Shown here: in pieces, positions 1 through 8,789 of the stretch
Position numbering within the stretch: the first letter of the stretch is position 1
Layout: each line of letters starts with the position of its first letter
NCBI RefSeq assembly: GCF_000739915.1
Contig: NZ_BBJT01000003.1
Span: forward strand, 682,001 to 746,000
DNA: 64,000 bases
Reading direction: 5' to 3'
From: Paenibacillus chitinolyticus NBRC 15660
GTDB taxonomy: Bacteria; Bacillota; Bacilli; Paenibacillales; NBRC-103111
Program-made: the position numbers and the translations under genes
Notes under the pieces: model-generated
What the model saw: only the letters and a program-made list of their open reading frames with translations
Databases searched by the model: none
Told to the model about the DNA's origin: nothing

Positions 1-1780
1 TCTGCGGCGCAGCGGCTGCGCCGTCTTCCCCGTCCGCGAGGCTGTCACGATCCCCCGGCGCGGTATGAGCCGCGCGCAGGATCGTCTCCATCTCGGACGT
101 GTGCAGCACGCCGCTTACCGCGGCCTCTTCGCCGCGGTAAGCGGCAAGATCCGGCAGCTCGAACGCCTTCGCGTGCGGCCAGGAAGCCAGCGCGCGCAGC
201 GCCTCCTCGCGGGCCGCTTCCTCGCGCTCGAAGCGCTTCAGCTCGCGCAGTGCGCCGAGCCGCTCTTCCAGCTGCCGCAGATCGGGCGCCAGCTCGGAAT
301 CGAGCCGGACCGAGCAGCTGCCGGCAAGGCCGGCAAGCCGGTCGATCATCGCGAGCGCCGAGCGGCGCGCGGCCGTTTTCAGCTCCGCGGCCGTCTGGCG
401 CATATACGTCATCGTGTATTCGTTCCCAAACACGGCTTCCGTGTTGACCTGCGAAGCGAGCCACGAAGAAGTGACTTCCACGCTGAACGCGTCGATATCG
501 GCCAGCAGTTTCTCGTCGGTCATGCCGATGCCGCTGTACGCTCTGCGAAGAGCGTCCCTCAGATGCCAGTCCATCTGGGCGTGAACCTGCTCGGCGTAAT
601 CCTCGCGGAATACGTCCAGACGCCGCTCCACCTCCGCGGCCGTCTTTGCGGCCGCTCCGAAGAAGCCGACCTTGAAACCCGGCTTCCGGCTGAGTAAATA
701 TTCATGCGCTTTGTCACGGGTAAGCGCGGGCGTTACATTCGCATTGTCGATGATCGCCGCAATCTCTTTCCTCAGCGAGTCCGTCAGGTGGCCGGGCAGC
801 GACTGCGCTTCGTTCAGGCGGCGTGTCAGCTCCTGGAACTCGGCCAGTACTCCGGCCGACTCCTCTTCGTCCACACGCTCGCGCAGAACCGCTTTCTGTG
901 GTTCGCTTTGTTCCCTCAGCCATTCGATGTGCTCGCCGATCAGATGATCCGCCGCCGCGTCCACGCTCGCTTCGCGAAGCTCCTCCTGCATCCCGATCAA
1001 TCGCGACAGCAGCCATTTGAGCTTGCCCGACTCGTTGCGGGGATGGTCCGGCTGCTTCATCGTCACGAAGAACATCCCGTCCGGGTAAATGCCCCAGCTG
1101 CGGAATGCTTCCAGTGCGCTTTCTTTGTATGTATCGAAAGAAAGCTCCTCTTCCCGGTGTTTATCGATTTGGTTCACGATCAGATAAAGCGGCTTGCCGC
1201 GCTCCTTCATCTGTTTCGTGAAGGCCAGGTTTACTTCCGATTGAACATGGTTATAGTCCATGACATAGAAAACCGCATCGGCCAGATGCAGCGCCGACTC
1301 CGTAGCCATGTGATGAGCCCCGTCCGTGGAATCGATTCCTGGAGTATCCAAAAGCACGGCGTGCTCCCCGAGAAAAGGCAGCGGATATGAAATACGAACT
1401 TCCTCGATATCCGTTCCGTTGACGCAGTAAGCGTCGAGTTCGCTCAGCGGAATCCGCCGTTTCCTGGCTTCTTCCTCGCCTTCGCTCCTCTGAACGACTT
1501 CCGCCCCTTCTTCCCCGCTCTCAATGCTAACGATGTTCGCACTCGTCGGAATCGGGCTGGAGGGCAGAAGCCGGTGCCCGCATAAGGTGTTGATCAAAGT
1601 GGATTTGCCCGCCGAGAAATGTCCACAGAACGCAAGGACGGTCTTCTCGCCGCCGAGCTTGTCTTCCAGTTGAATCAGTTTGCGCACCCGCGCGCCGTCG
1701 CCGGCCCCCTTCATTTCTTCCCGAAGACGGTCAAATGCGCGGAGAACCTCGTCCTTTCGTTGCTCCATAAGTCCATTCAT
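1..1780 (-). CDS. Dynamin family GTPase, C-terminus cut by window edge
   Basis: The reading frame is open from an ATG at 1780 to the window edge (593 codons) and is truncated there. The N-terminal G domain shows a P-loop (GHFSAGKST), a switch motif DTPGID and an NQID base-recognition motif, the set expected of bacterial dynamin-like proteins. This family binds GTP and remodels or protects membranes; DynA of Bacillus carries two such modules in about 1,190 residues, so this copy may continue well beyond the window. The AAGGAG box 12 nt upstream supports the 1780 start over the internal ATG at 1768. A sigma-A-like promoter lies just upstream. The far part of the gene is unusually GC-rich. The GTPase family call is firm; the membrane role is inferred from the family. 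Confidence 0.85.
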   Translation of the reverse strand, partial: MNGLMEQRKDEVLRAFDRLREEMKGAGDGARVRKLIQLEDKLGGEKTVLAFCGHFSAGKSTLINTLCGHRLLPSSPIPTSANIVSIESGEEGAEVVQRSEGEEEARKRRIPLSELDAYCVNGTDIEEVRISYPLPFLGEHAVLLDTPGIDSTDGAHHMATESALHLADAVFYVMDYNHVQSEVNLAFTKQMKERGKPLYLIVNQIDKHREEELSFDTYKESALEAFRSWGIYPDGMFFVTMKQPDHPRNESGKLKWLLSRLIGMQEELREASVDAAADHLIGEHIEWLREQSEPQKAVLRERVDEEESAGVLAEFQELTRRLNEAQSLPGHLTDSLRKEIAAIIDNANVTPALTRDKAHEYLLSRKPGFKVGFFGAAAKTAAEVERRLDVFREDYAEQVHAQMDWHLRDALRRAYSGIGMTDEKLLADIDAFSVEVTSSWLASQVNTEAVFGNEYTMTYMRQTAAELKTAARRSALAMIDRLAGLAGSCSVRLDSELAPDLRQLEERLGALRELKRFEREEAAREEALRALASWPHAKAFELPDLAAYRGEEAAVSGVLHTSEMETILRAAHTAPGDRDSLADGEDGAAAAPQ

Positions 1781-1829
1781 TGAGTTTCTAATCTCCTTCT
1801 AATCTCCCATGCCGATTGATATCGGTTTA

Positions 1830-1858
1830 AGTGTAATCCCGGGTGTTCCGGAAGTCAA
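1830..1858 (-). promoter_or_regulatory. Sigma-A-type promoter for the dynamin-like gene
   Basis: Read on the minus strand: -35 TTGACT (1853-1858), 17-nt spacer, -10 TACACT (1830-1835). It lies about 50 nt upstream of the start codon. A short dyad CCGAT-N4-ATCGG (1812-1825) sits just downstream of the predicted transcription start and could be an operator; that is only inference. Confidence 0.5.
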
Positions 1859-1873
1859 TTTCTGTTTATACGC

Positions 1874-1941
1874 AAAAACCCGTCCGTCGCGCACGGAAAC
1901 AACGCCGAAATATCGGCGTGTCCCTGCGCGGACAGACGGGT
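1874..1941 (-). terminator. Long intrinsic terminator after the 92-aa gene
   Basis: On the minus strand ACCCGTC pairs with GACGGGT, with further CGCGCA/TGCGCG pairing inside and a smaller nested hairpin (ACGCC...GGCGT), followed by a run of five T. It terminates the 1982-2260 gene ahead of the dynamin-like gene. Confidence 0.7.
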
Positions 1942-1981
1942 AACCTGCTTGGAAGCCCGGTTGGTGCGGAGCAGCGCGGGT

Positions 1982-2260
1982 TTAGGAAACCACTGCGCTT
2001 TCTTTTTCTTCCGGAAGGAAGATTTCAAAAACGTCGCCGTGTTGAAGGATGGTAATGTCGCCTTCTTTCACTTTCATGACAACCACTTCCGGTTTTGTTC
2101 TCATTTTTTCGAGATAGTTCTCAGGCACTTCGCCGGATTCGCTGACGATAACGCCTTGAATTTCTTTTTCTTCATTTTCGGAGAGCGGTGTGTTCATGAT
2201 TGTCTCGTACAAATCGGAAAAAAGTTCAAAATCTTTCGTGTAAACAGCTATGCATTTCAT
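1982..2260 (-). CDS. Small conserved acidic protein of unknown function
   Basis: A 92-residue acidic protein with no signal peptide or membrane segment, so presumably cytoplasmic. It starts MKCIAVYTKDFELFSDLYE and ends in an acidic glutamate-rich stretch. It is preceded by a GAGGGATG-type ribosome-binding region and followed by an elaborate terminator. It resembles short proteins seen in Paenibacillus genomes, some of which carry an unconvincing transhydrogenase label; I see no Rossmann motif to support that. It lies directly downstream of nth on the same strand with a 29-nt gap, so the two may be co-transcribed. No function is assigned. Confidence 0.7.
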   Translation of the reverse strand: MKCIAVYTKDFELFSDLYETIMNTPLSENEEKEIQGVIVSESGEVPENYLEKMRTKPEVVVMKVKEGDITILQHGDVFEIFLPEEKESAVVS

Positions 2261-2289
2261 TTCTACTCATCCCTCACTACACATTCTTT

Positions 2290-2949
2290 TTAACTAGTTT
2301 TGCTTACTTTCTTGATTTTCATACGTTTTTTTCCTTCCGGACAGATATCAAGCAGCGGGCAAATATCGCATTTCGGCGACTGCGCCTTGCAGTGGTACCT
2401 TCCGAAAAAAATAAGCCGGTGATGCGTCAAGGTCCATTCCTCGCGAGGCACTTTTCGCATCAATTTCTTCTCGACTTCGAGTACGGAATCGTCTTTGCCC
2501 GCGAGCCCAAGGCGCTTCGAAACCCGCTCCACGTGAGTATCGACGGCGATTGCGGGGACTCCGAAAGCATTGGAGACGACTACGTTAGCCGTTTTACGGC
2601 CTACACCGGGCAGTTCCACCAGTTGTTCGTGCGTGGTCGGAATTTGGCCGTCGTAGCGTTCAAGAATGAGTTGACACAGCTTCTGAATGTTCTTCGCCTT
2701 GTTGCGGTACAAACCGATGCGACGGATGTCCTGCTCAAGCTCCTCCAGAGGGACGGCTAAATAATCTTCCGGCGTCTTATATTTTTGAAACAGCGTCTGG
2801 GTGACTTTATTCACGGTTTCATCTGTACACTGGGCGGAAAGAAGCACCGCAATGGTTAACTCGAACGGATTCGAATGGTTCAATTCACAGTGAGCGTCTG
2901 GAAACATTTCACCAATCGTGTCCAAAATGTGCCTTACCTTCTGATTCAT
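2290..2949 (-). CDS. nth: Endonuclease III (DNA glycosylase/AP lyase)
   Basis: A 219-residue base-excision repair enzyme that removes oxidised pyrimidines and cleaves the abasic site. It has the helix-hairpin-helix LPGVGRKTANVV with the catalytic lysine near residue 120, the catalytic aspartate in VDTHV, and a C-terminal iron-sulfur motif C-x6-C-x2-C-x5-C. The start at 2949 (MNQKVRHIL) is chosen because AGAGG lies a few bases upstream and the product then has the usual family length; an upstream ATG at 3042 would add 31 unrelated residues. In Bacillus nth follows dnaD directly; here dnaD is about 36 kb away on the same strand. Confidence 0.93.
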   Translation of the reverse strand: MNQKVRHILDTIGEMFPDAHCELNHSNPFELTIAVLLSAQCTDETVNKVTQTLFQKYKTPEDYLAVPLEELEQDIRRIGLYRNKAKNIQKLCQLILERYDGQIPTTHEQLVELPGVGRKTANVVVSNAFGVPAIAVDTHVERVSKRLGLAGKDDSVLEVEKKLMRKVPREEWTLTHHRLIFFGRYHCKAQSPKCDICPLLDICPEGKKRMKIKKVSKTS

Positions 2950-3063
2950 GAGTACCTCTTCTTCAATTCCCCGTTTTCCTTTTACAAGTGTAGCGGAATG
3001 TTTGTCAGGTTGCAATGGAAGGATGCAAACAAATGCGAACATTTTTCAAAAAAATTCGGACAA

Positions 3064-3092
3064 ACAAAAAACCGCCCTCGTGAGAGGACGGT
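3064..3092 (-). terminator. Intrinsic terminator of the SLH protein gene
   Basis: On the minus strand ACCGTCCTC pairs with GAGGGCGGT (one wobble pair) around a TCAC loop and is followed by a T-run, immediately after the stop codon of the 3103-5790 gene. Confidence 0.8.
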
Positions 3093-3102
3093 CAGGCAAT
3101 CC

Positions 3103-5790
3103 TTACTTTTCCATTTCGATGATTTTGTTATCCACGATGTAAACCGTTACCGTCTCTCCTTTGTTGAAAGAGGAAGCGGTGAGGGTTTCGGTGCCTTTAT
3201 GATAGTAGGCGCTGCGGTGGATGTTGTAGCGCTCGATAGAACCGCCCGCTTCGAACTGGATTTGGTTCACCGCGTACTCGTAGCTGCTGAATGTCTTGGT
3301 CATGGCAGCGGCAAGCTGGACGTTGATTTTTCCGTTCGACTGCTTAATCACTTGGACGCGATCTCCGGCTTTTACCGCATTCAGGCCGATCAGAGTTGTA
3401 CCGTTCTTAACCACCGCATCCGTGCCGATGGTGTAAAGCTGGATTTTGCCCGTAGGCTCCTGGATGGTCAGCGTACCGTTGACGGAATCCACATTCGTCA
3501 CTTTTCCGCGGGACGGACTTACGATCTCCGCTTTCACGACGCTTCCGCCTTTATAGGTCACATACAGGTAATCGTCCGGCAAAATATCCGTGGCTGTCGC
3601 CGACGTACCGTCGCTTTTGACAATCTTAGTGTCTTTCAGGGTAAACGTCACGCCGTTGTTAAGCTCGTCTACGGCCGTAACCTGCTGGGAGCTGTTTACA
3701 TACTGAACCTTTACAAGCGTAGAACGGTCGACGACTACTTTCGTTAAGCCTGCCTGATTGTAATCGAGGGATGCCGTTACCAGGTCCCCGATTTTAAGAT
3801 CGGCGAGTGTTGCGCCGCTTTTGTTCGGAATTTCTACGGCCGGCGAGTACATTTTGAATGTAAACGACTGTCCGTTGTTCGCACGGATCGACATTTCGTT
3901 GGCTACCGTGTTGATTTGCGTGATCGTACCGCTGACGTCAAGGGAAAGCTGAATCGCCGTCACCTTGTTCTTCGATACTTTCAGGTCGACTTTCTTGCCC
4001 TCCGTGAAGAGAGAAGCGAAGCCCGGATAGTTTTTAAACGACATCGACGTACCGCCATACGTTACGACCGTATTATCCGAAATCGTATACGCACCCGGCG
4101 TCCCGTCCGCATGCTGAACGTTCAGTTGATTGTATTTCGAATCGAAACGGATAAACGTAGCGAACAAAAGATTGGAAATCGAACGGTTCGTCACGGTGAT
4201 TTTCACGATCTGGTCATTCGCGATGTCCATCGACAGCTCGTCATTCTCATCCAGGTCATACAAACTCGGGGAACCTACGCCGTCGATAACAACTTGAACG
4301 TTAGCGGATAGTTTGCCGGCGCCGAAACTGCCGTCCGTTTCCTTGTAGAAGATACCCGTTTTATCGCTGCTAAGGCTGGAGAAGTTACCTTTAACCGTTT
4401 TGCTGACGCCGGTTCTTGTTTTGATTTTGACCTGCGTGATTTGGCTGTTCTCGATCGTGTAGGAGATGGCGTCCCCCGCTTTGATCGCGGTTTTGTCCAC
4501 GAGGCGGCTATCGGCATCTACGATCGTCGGATTTTTGGCCAATGTGTACGACTCCGATTGTCCGCTCGTCAAGTCCACGACCGCTACGGTGTCTCCGTTC
4601 ACGCTTTGAACCGTACCGTCGGACGTTTTGTTCACGGGCACTTCGCGGACGACGACTTGGCCGTATTCCTTGCTTCCCGTGATGGAGTTGCGGCGGAGTT
4701 CCAGCTTGCTGCCCACGACGAGCGAAGACAGGCTGATTTCCTGGCCTTTGGCATCCAGCACCAAAGCACCGCTGCCGATTTCGTACGCTTCGAAGTTATC
4801 CAGCGTAAGCTTGCGGTCCTTCACGTTCAGCAATGTACCCTTAATCTTCTCGGAGCGGTCTTCGTCTTTGAGAATCTCGGCATAATAAACCGTTCCGCCC
4901 TGTTGAACAAGGGAAACCTGATACGTGTAAGCGAGCTCCGATGGCTGGATCGGATTGTCGTTCTTGTTTCCGTAGAAAACGGATTCCGGCGTCAATTTGT
5001 AAGAAGTGGTTTTCCCCTTCTCGTCGAAGATGCTGATCTTATCCGCGCTTACATGATTCACGTAACCGCGAACGACGCGGGTCGACAAGTTCTTGCTGTG
5101 ACGCTCAGCCCGGCTAAGGAACGTGGCCATCTGAGCGCGGGTGACTTCTCCCTTCGGACGGAAAGTTCCGTCTTCAAAGCCGTCCACGATTCCCAGCACG
5201 GTAGCCGCGCTGATGTAAGGCTTAGCCCAGCTCGAAATACTCTTCAGATCAGTAAACGCCGGTGTGTCGTCCGTAAGACCGTTAGCCGTTTCCTGCTGTC
5301 CGATCGCCCGGATCGTCAACTTCGCCACCCATTCGCGGGAAGCCGGCTTGCTGCCCCAGTTTTTCGAGCCGTCTTTTTCTTCGTCCACGGAAATCAGCTT
5401 CTTCTCAATGGCGGCCGCTACATATTTCTGGGCGTATGTATCCACTTTCAGCGGGAGATTGTAAGACGTATTCTCGCTGATGCTCGATTCTAGTCCCAGT
5501 GTGCGGACGGCCATAATAATGACATCTTGCTGGGAGACGGAAGCTTCGGGACGATAATTGCCTTTCTCGTCACCCTCAACAATGCCTTCAAGCGCGAGTT
5601 TAGTAATATGTCTCAGAGCCCAGTGAGTGTTCACCACGTCCGGAAAATTCTTTTTAAGCTCCGCTGCAAGTGCAGCTTGTGTAGATGTTGAAGTATCGGT
5701 CGTCTTGTTGTCCGCATAAGCCGGACTTAAAGAAATGCTGGAGGCGATCAAAGCGCCTGCCAGCAACATTGCGGTTTTATTCGTTTTCAT
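3103..5790 (-). CDS. S-layer homology (SLH) domain surface protein
   Basis: An 895-residue secreted protein. Residues 1-26 form a signal peptide ending in an AYA cleavage-like motif. Three SLH repeats follow at about residues 48-100, 113-165 and 183-235; they carry the family hallmarks (FxD near the start, GxFRPxxxVTRAQMA in the third). SLH domains bind pyruvylated secondary cell-wall polymer, so the protein is cell-wall attached. The remaining 650 residues are rich in short beta-strand-like segments (repeated GDTVAVVD, GTLTIQEP style units) and I recognise no catalytic motif. It is followed by a terminator and preceded on the same strand by the GerMN lipoprotein and amidase genes, an envelope neighbourhood. 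Confidence 0.88.
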   Translation of the reverse strand: MKTNKTAMLLAGALIASSISLSPAYADNKTTDTSTSTQAALAAELKKNFPDVVNTHWALRHITKLALEGIVEGDEKGNYRPEASVSQQDVIIMAVRTLGLESSISENTSYNLPLKVDTYAQKYVAAAIEKKLISVDEEKDGSKNWGSKPASREWVAKLTIRAIGQQETANGLTDDTPAFTDLKSISSWAKPYISAATVLGIVDGFEDGTFRPKGEVTRAQMATFLSRAERHSKNLSTRVVRGYVNHVSADKISIFDEKGKTTSYKLTPESVFYGNKNDNPIQPSELAYTYQVSLVQQGGTVYYAEILKDEDRSEKIKGTLLNVKDRKLTLDNFEAYEIGSGALVLDAKGQEISLSSLVVGSKLELRRNSITGSKEYGQVVVREVPVNKTSDGTVQSVNGDTVAVVDLTSGQSESYTLAKNPTIVDADSRLVDKTAIKAGDAISYTIENSQITQVKIKTRTGVSKTVKGNFSSLSSDKTGIFYKETDGSFGAGKLSANVQVVIDGVGSPSLYDLDENDELSMDIANDQIVKITVTNRSISNLLFATFIRFDSKYNQLNVQHADGTPGAYTISDNTVVTYGGTSMSFKNYPGFASLFTEGKKVDLKVSKNKVTAIQLSLDVSGTITQINTVANEMSIRANNGQSFTFKMYSPAVEIPNKSGATLADLKIGDLVTASLDYNQAGLTKVVVDRSTLVKVQYVNSSQQVTAVDELNNGVTFTLKDTKIVKSDGTSATATDILPDDYLYVTYKGGSVVKAEIVSPSRGKVTNVDSVNGTLTIQEPTGKIQLYTIGTDAVVKNGTTLIGLNAVKAGDRVQVIKQSNGKINVQLAAAMTKTFSSYEYAVNQIQFEAGGSIERYNIHRSAYYHKGTETLTASSFNKGETVTVYIVDNKIIEMEK

Positions 5791-5828
5791 GCTTGCCCGT
5801 GTTCTCCTCTCGATTGCACGTTCTCTCT

Positions 5829-6413
5829 TTATTTGCGTTTAATCGGGTAAGGCAGATCCATATGGCCCATCAGGGATTCCACCTGTCCGCCGTCCTTCGT
5901 AATGTAGATGGCTTTCACTTCCGGGAACTGGAATACCGTTTTCTTCAGGGCATCCAGGAAAAACTGTTCCCCGCCCGAGCCGAGCTGAGCGGATTCGCCC
6001 ATTTTCAGGTCGAGCTTGAGCTCGTCCTTCTCGAACTTAACCGACTGGAACGTCACGTCTTTAAAAAGCGGTACGGCTTGGGCATCGTCGCTTTTCTTCA
6101 AAGCTTCCAGGGCCGATTTATACTTGTCCCCTTCGGTTTTATAAGAAATTTTGACGTTCTTCTCTACCAGCTTCGTAAGATCCGGATCGCTGTAATAAGC
6201 TTTAATCTCAGTTTGTTTAGCCTCCGGTGTAGGAGATGGTGACGGCTTTACGGAAATAGTCGGTTCAGGTGAAGGGCTGACGGTTTGAACCGGCTCCGGT
6301 GTGGAACCTCCGTTATTGCTTGCCAGAGGCTGCTGCTTCTGGCCGCAGCCTGAAGCGACCGCCAATACCAGAGAGCCTACCACGATTCCCTGTACCCATA
6401 GTTTTTTCTTCAT
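5829..6413 (-). CDS. GerMN-domain lipoprotein
   Basis: A 194-residue lipoprotein. The N-terminus has a positively charged, hydrophobic signal ending in a lipobox (VASGC), so the cysteine near residue 23 would be lipidated. A proline/serine/threonine-rich linker follows (repeated SPSPEP-like runs), then a single GerMN domain from about residue 75 to the end (YYSDPDLTKLV... VFQFPEVKAIYITKDGG). GerM of Bacillus has this type of domain and is needed for sporulation septum and germination functions. It lies 21 nt downstream of the amidase gene, which suggests an operon concerned with peptidoglycan remodelling. A role in sporulation is inference. Confidence 0.85.
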   Translation of the reverse strand: MKKKLWVQGIVVGSLVLAVASGCGQKQQPLASNNGGSTPEPVQTVSPSPEPTISVKPSPSPTPEAKQTEIKAYYSDPDLTKLVEKNVKISYKTEGDKYKSALEALKKSDDAQAVPLFKDVTFQSVKFEKDELKLDLKMGESAQLGSGGEQFFLDALKKTVFQFPEVKAIYITKDGGQVESLMGHMDLPYPIKRK

Positions 6414-6434
6414 GCTACACCCACTCCTTGCTTA

Positions 6435-7847
6435 TTACGAAATCTTCAAATACTCTTTGATGGCAGCTACGAAAGAGGCCGCGACTTTGTCTTGGAAAGC
6501 GGACGTGTACATAAGGGCTTCCTCTTGCGCGTTGGACAAAAATCCGACTTCGGCAAGTGCTGCCGGCATCTTCGTTTCTCTTACGACGTGCAGGTCGCCT
6601 TCCTTAACACCCCGGTCTTTAAACCCGGTTGCTTCGAGCAAATGCTTCTGAACGACGTTCGCGAAGGCTTTGCTGTCCGCACGCTCGTAATAGAAGGTTT
6701 CGGTACCGCCGGCTGTCGGAGTCGCCTTGTTCCCGTGGATTGAAAGGAACAGGTCGGCATCCAGGTTATTGGCAAATTCGGAACGGCCTTTCAGTGTGAC
6801 AAAAGTGTCCGTCGAACGTGTCATATAGGTCTGGATGTTCGGTTCTTTCTCCAGCAGCTTCGCTACTTTATTCGCTACGGCCAGTACAAAATCCTTTTCT
6901 TTCTTATTGGTCAGGGAAACCGCGCCTGAATCGGTTCCGCCGTGACCGGCGTCAATAACGACTTTGTATTTGGTTTTACCCGGTTCCGGAGCTTTCAAAA
7001 CTCCAACGAGCAGGTTGGCTTGTCCCGCTGCGGCGCTGATCGTAAGATCCGCTTTCGCTTTCATGTCAAGCGTAATTCTTACGGTAGCCGGATCGTTGTC
7101 GAAATTCGAAAACCTTACCTTCTCCACCATCGGATGCAGGGAAGGGGCTTCTCCGACATTGTTGACGAGTTTGGCGGCCAGCGAAGCGTCAAGCTCCGTA
7201 CCCGGCAGATCGATGACGATCCGGTCCGGCGAGGTAAGCTTGAATACGTTCGCCTGGGGAGACTTCTTGTCCGTTCCGACCAGAAGCTGATCCTTGGTCA
7301 GTTCGATCGTTTTCACAAGCACCTTATCCGATACCTGACCGGGATTCGGCGTTGGCGTCGGTGTCGGAGTCGGCGTTGTGGGCGGTGTTCCCGCACCGGA
7401 GCCTTGTCCGCTCTTCGGGAAAATTTGTACTGTGCTGGTTGCTTGTACCCATTTGAAATCGTAGCCGATTTTCTGTCCGACGAACCTAACGGGAACGAGC
7501 ACATTGCCCTTCACGTTCATCGGGGCGACCTCAAGTTGTTCAGCCCTGCTTCCGTTGACGACCGGATTGCGGTCCCCGACCGTAAGCTGGATCTTCATGC
7601 TGTCACGAACAATAGTCGCGGTCTGCTTCGACTGATCCCAGGTCACCTTGGCGCCGAGTTTCTCGAAAATTTGCCGAATCGGAACCAACACATTACCATC
7701 CACGTTGAGCGGGTCCACTTCGGTTGTCAGCGTCTTGCCGTCCAGCACGATTTTAGCGGTTGGGGGGGACGTTGCACCGAAAGCCAATGAGGGCAGGAGC
7801 AGAGCGATCATGAGCAGCGTGGCGACAGTGGACCAAAGTTTCATCAT
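6435..7847 (-). CDS. N-acetylmuramoyl-L-alanine amidase with CuAO-like and AMIN domains
   Basis: A 470-residue secreted zinc amidase that cleaves the bond between muramic acid and the peptide stem. Domains in order: signal peptide (1-25), two copper-amine-oxidase-N-like repeats (about 30-145, with VPIRQIFEKLG and VPVRFVGQKIG), a proline/threonine linker, an AMIN domain (about 172-285), and a C-terminal Amidase_3 domain. Zinc-binding and catalytic residues are visible: H in DAGHGG, E in the KEKDF segment, H in SIHGN, and E in AEVGFLSN. The repeats and AMIN probably target the enzyme to the wall or septum. It is first in an apparent two-gene operon with the GerMN lipoprotein. Confidence 0.92.
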   Translation of the reverse strand: MMKLWSTVATLLMIALLLPSLAFGATSPPTAKIVLDGKTLTTEVDPLNVDGNVLVPIRQIFEKLGAKVTWDQSKQTATIVRDSMKIQLTVGDRNPVVNGSRAEQLEVAPMNVKGNVLVPVRFVGQKIGYDFKWVQATSTVQIFPKSGQGSGAGTPPTTPTPTPTPTPNPGQVSDKVLVKTIELTKDQLLVGTDKKSPQANVFKLTSPDRIVIDLPGTELDASLAAKLVNNVGEAPSLHPMVEKVRFSNFDNDPATVRITLDMKAKADLTISAAAGQANLLVGVLKAPEPGKTKYKVVIDAGHGGTDSGAVSLTNKKEKDFVLAVANKVAKLLEKEPNIQTYMTRSTDTFVTLKGRSEFANNLDADLFLSIHGNKATPTAGGTETFYYERADSKAFANVVQKHLLEATGFKDRGVKEGDLHVVRETKMPAALAEVGFLSNAQEEALMYTSAFQDKVAASFVAAIKEYLKIS

Positions 7848-7909
7848 ACACCTCTTACACTTATTTTTCAGCGTTCGTCTCTTCTCACCGAGTTGCCCGC
7901 CTCTTCTCT

Positions 7910-7939
7910 ATTCTACCAAATTATGCTACGGTCGGACAA
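7910..7939 (-). promoter_or_regulatory. Sigma-A-type promoter for the amidase operon
   Basis: On the minus strand: -35 TTGTCC (7934-7939), 18-nt spacer, -10 TAGAAT (7910-7915). It lies about 65 nt upstream of the amidase start codon. The rest of the 7848-8090 stretch shows no gene. Confidence 0.45.
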
Positions 7940-8090
7940 CGAGAGCATAGATTCGACGGCGCCGAACATAGAGTTAGACGCAGGTTTAATGCCAAAAGTT
8001 GCACTATTTCGCCTAATAACCTTGTATATCGGCTTTTTGGGGGTTGTTTGATAGATTTAAAGAGATATATTGGAAAAGAAGATAACGGCG

Positions 8091-8119
8091 AAAAACCGCT
8101 CCCTGTGGAAGGGAACGGC
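8091..8119 (-). terminator. Intrinsic terminator of leuCD
   Basis: On the minus strand CCGTTCCC pairs with GGGAGCGG around a TTCCACA loop, followed by five T. It lies 27 nt beyond the leuD stop codon. Confidence 0.78.
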
Positions 8120-8145
8120 TATTGGTAAAGAGGAGGACACGCCGT

Positions 8146-8754
8146 TTACAGATTCAGTGCAAGGCGTTCTTGATGCTGTGCTTCGTAAGCGGAAATTTTA
8201 TCCACGTGCTGCAGCGTCAGCCCGATATCGTCAAGCCCTTGAAGAAGAAATTGGCGACGGTGCTCGTCAAGATCGAAATCAATTTTCAGACCGTACTCGT
8301 CGGTCAGCGTCTTGTTTTCCAAATCGACATTGAGCTTGTAACCCTCGTGTTTCGCTGTGCACTGGAACAATTCTTCCACCTGTTCTTCGCTCAGCTTGAT
8401 CGGCAAAATGCCGTTTTTGAAACAGTTGTTGTAGAAAATATCCGCGTAAGAAGGCGCGATGACGACTTTGAAGCCGTAATCGAGAATCGCCCATGGCGCG
8501 TGTTCACGGGAAGATCCGCAGCCGAAGTTAGCGCGCGAAATGAGCACGGATGCTCCCTGATAACGCGGCTTATTCAGGTCAAAGGTCGGGATCACCTGAC
8601 CGTCCTCGGTGAATCTCCACTCGAAGAACAAAAATTGTCCGAAGCCGGTGCGCTCGATACGTTTCAAAAATTGTTTAGGGATGATAGCGTCTGTATCTAC
8701 GTTGACACGGTCAACCGGTCCGACGAGTCCGGTGTGTTGTTTGAATGCTTCCAT
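8146..8754 (-). CDS. leuD: 3-isopropylmalate dehydratase small subunit
   Basis: A 202-residue small subunit of isopropylmalate isomerase, which with LeuC converts 2-isopropylmalate to 3-isopropylmalate in leucine synthesis. Family features are the N-terminal [23 protein letters not shown] and the substrate-loop region [15 protein letters not shown]. It follows leuC with a 35-nt gap and precedes a terminator, so leuC-leuD form a two-gene operon. leuA and leuB are not in the window. Confidence 0.95.
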   Translation of the reverse strand: MEAFKQHTGLVGPVDRVNVDTDAIIPKQFLKRIERTGFGQFLFFEWRFTEDGQVIPTFDLNKPRYQGASVLISRANFGCGSSREHAPWAILDYGFKVVIAPSYADIFYNNCFKNGILPIKLSEEQVEELFQCTAKHEGYKLNVDLENKTLTDEYGLKIDFDLDEHRRQFLLQGLDDIGLTLQHVDKISAYEAQHQERLALNL

Positions 8755-8789
8755 GATTGATTTCCTCGCTTCCTGTTATCTCGTTCTGG

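Noticed and set aside
65-697. Long plus-strand open frame inside the dynamin-like gene
   Set aside because: It lies antisense to a GTPase with clear motifs, has no ribosome-binding site and is an artefact of high GC content.
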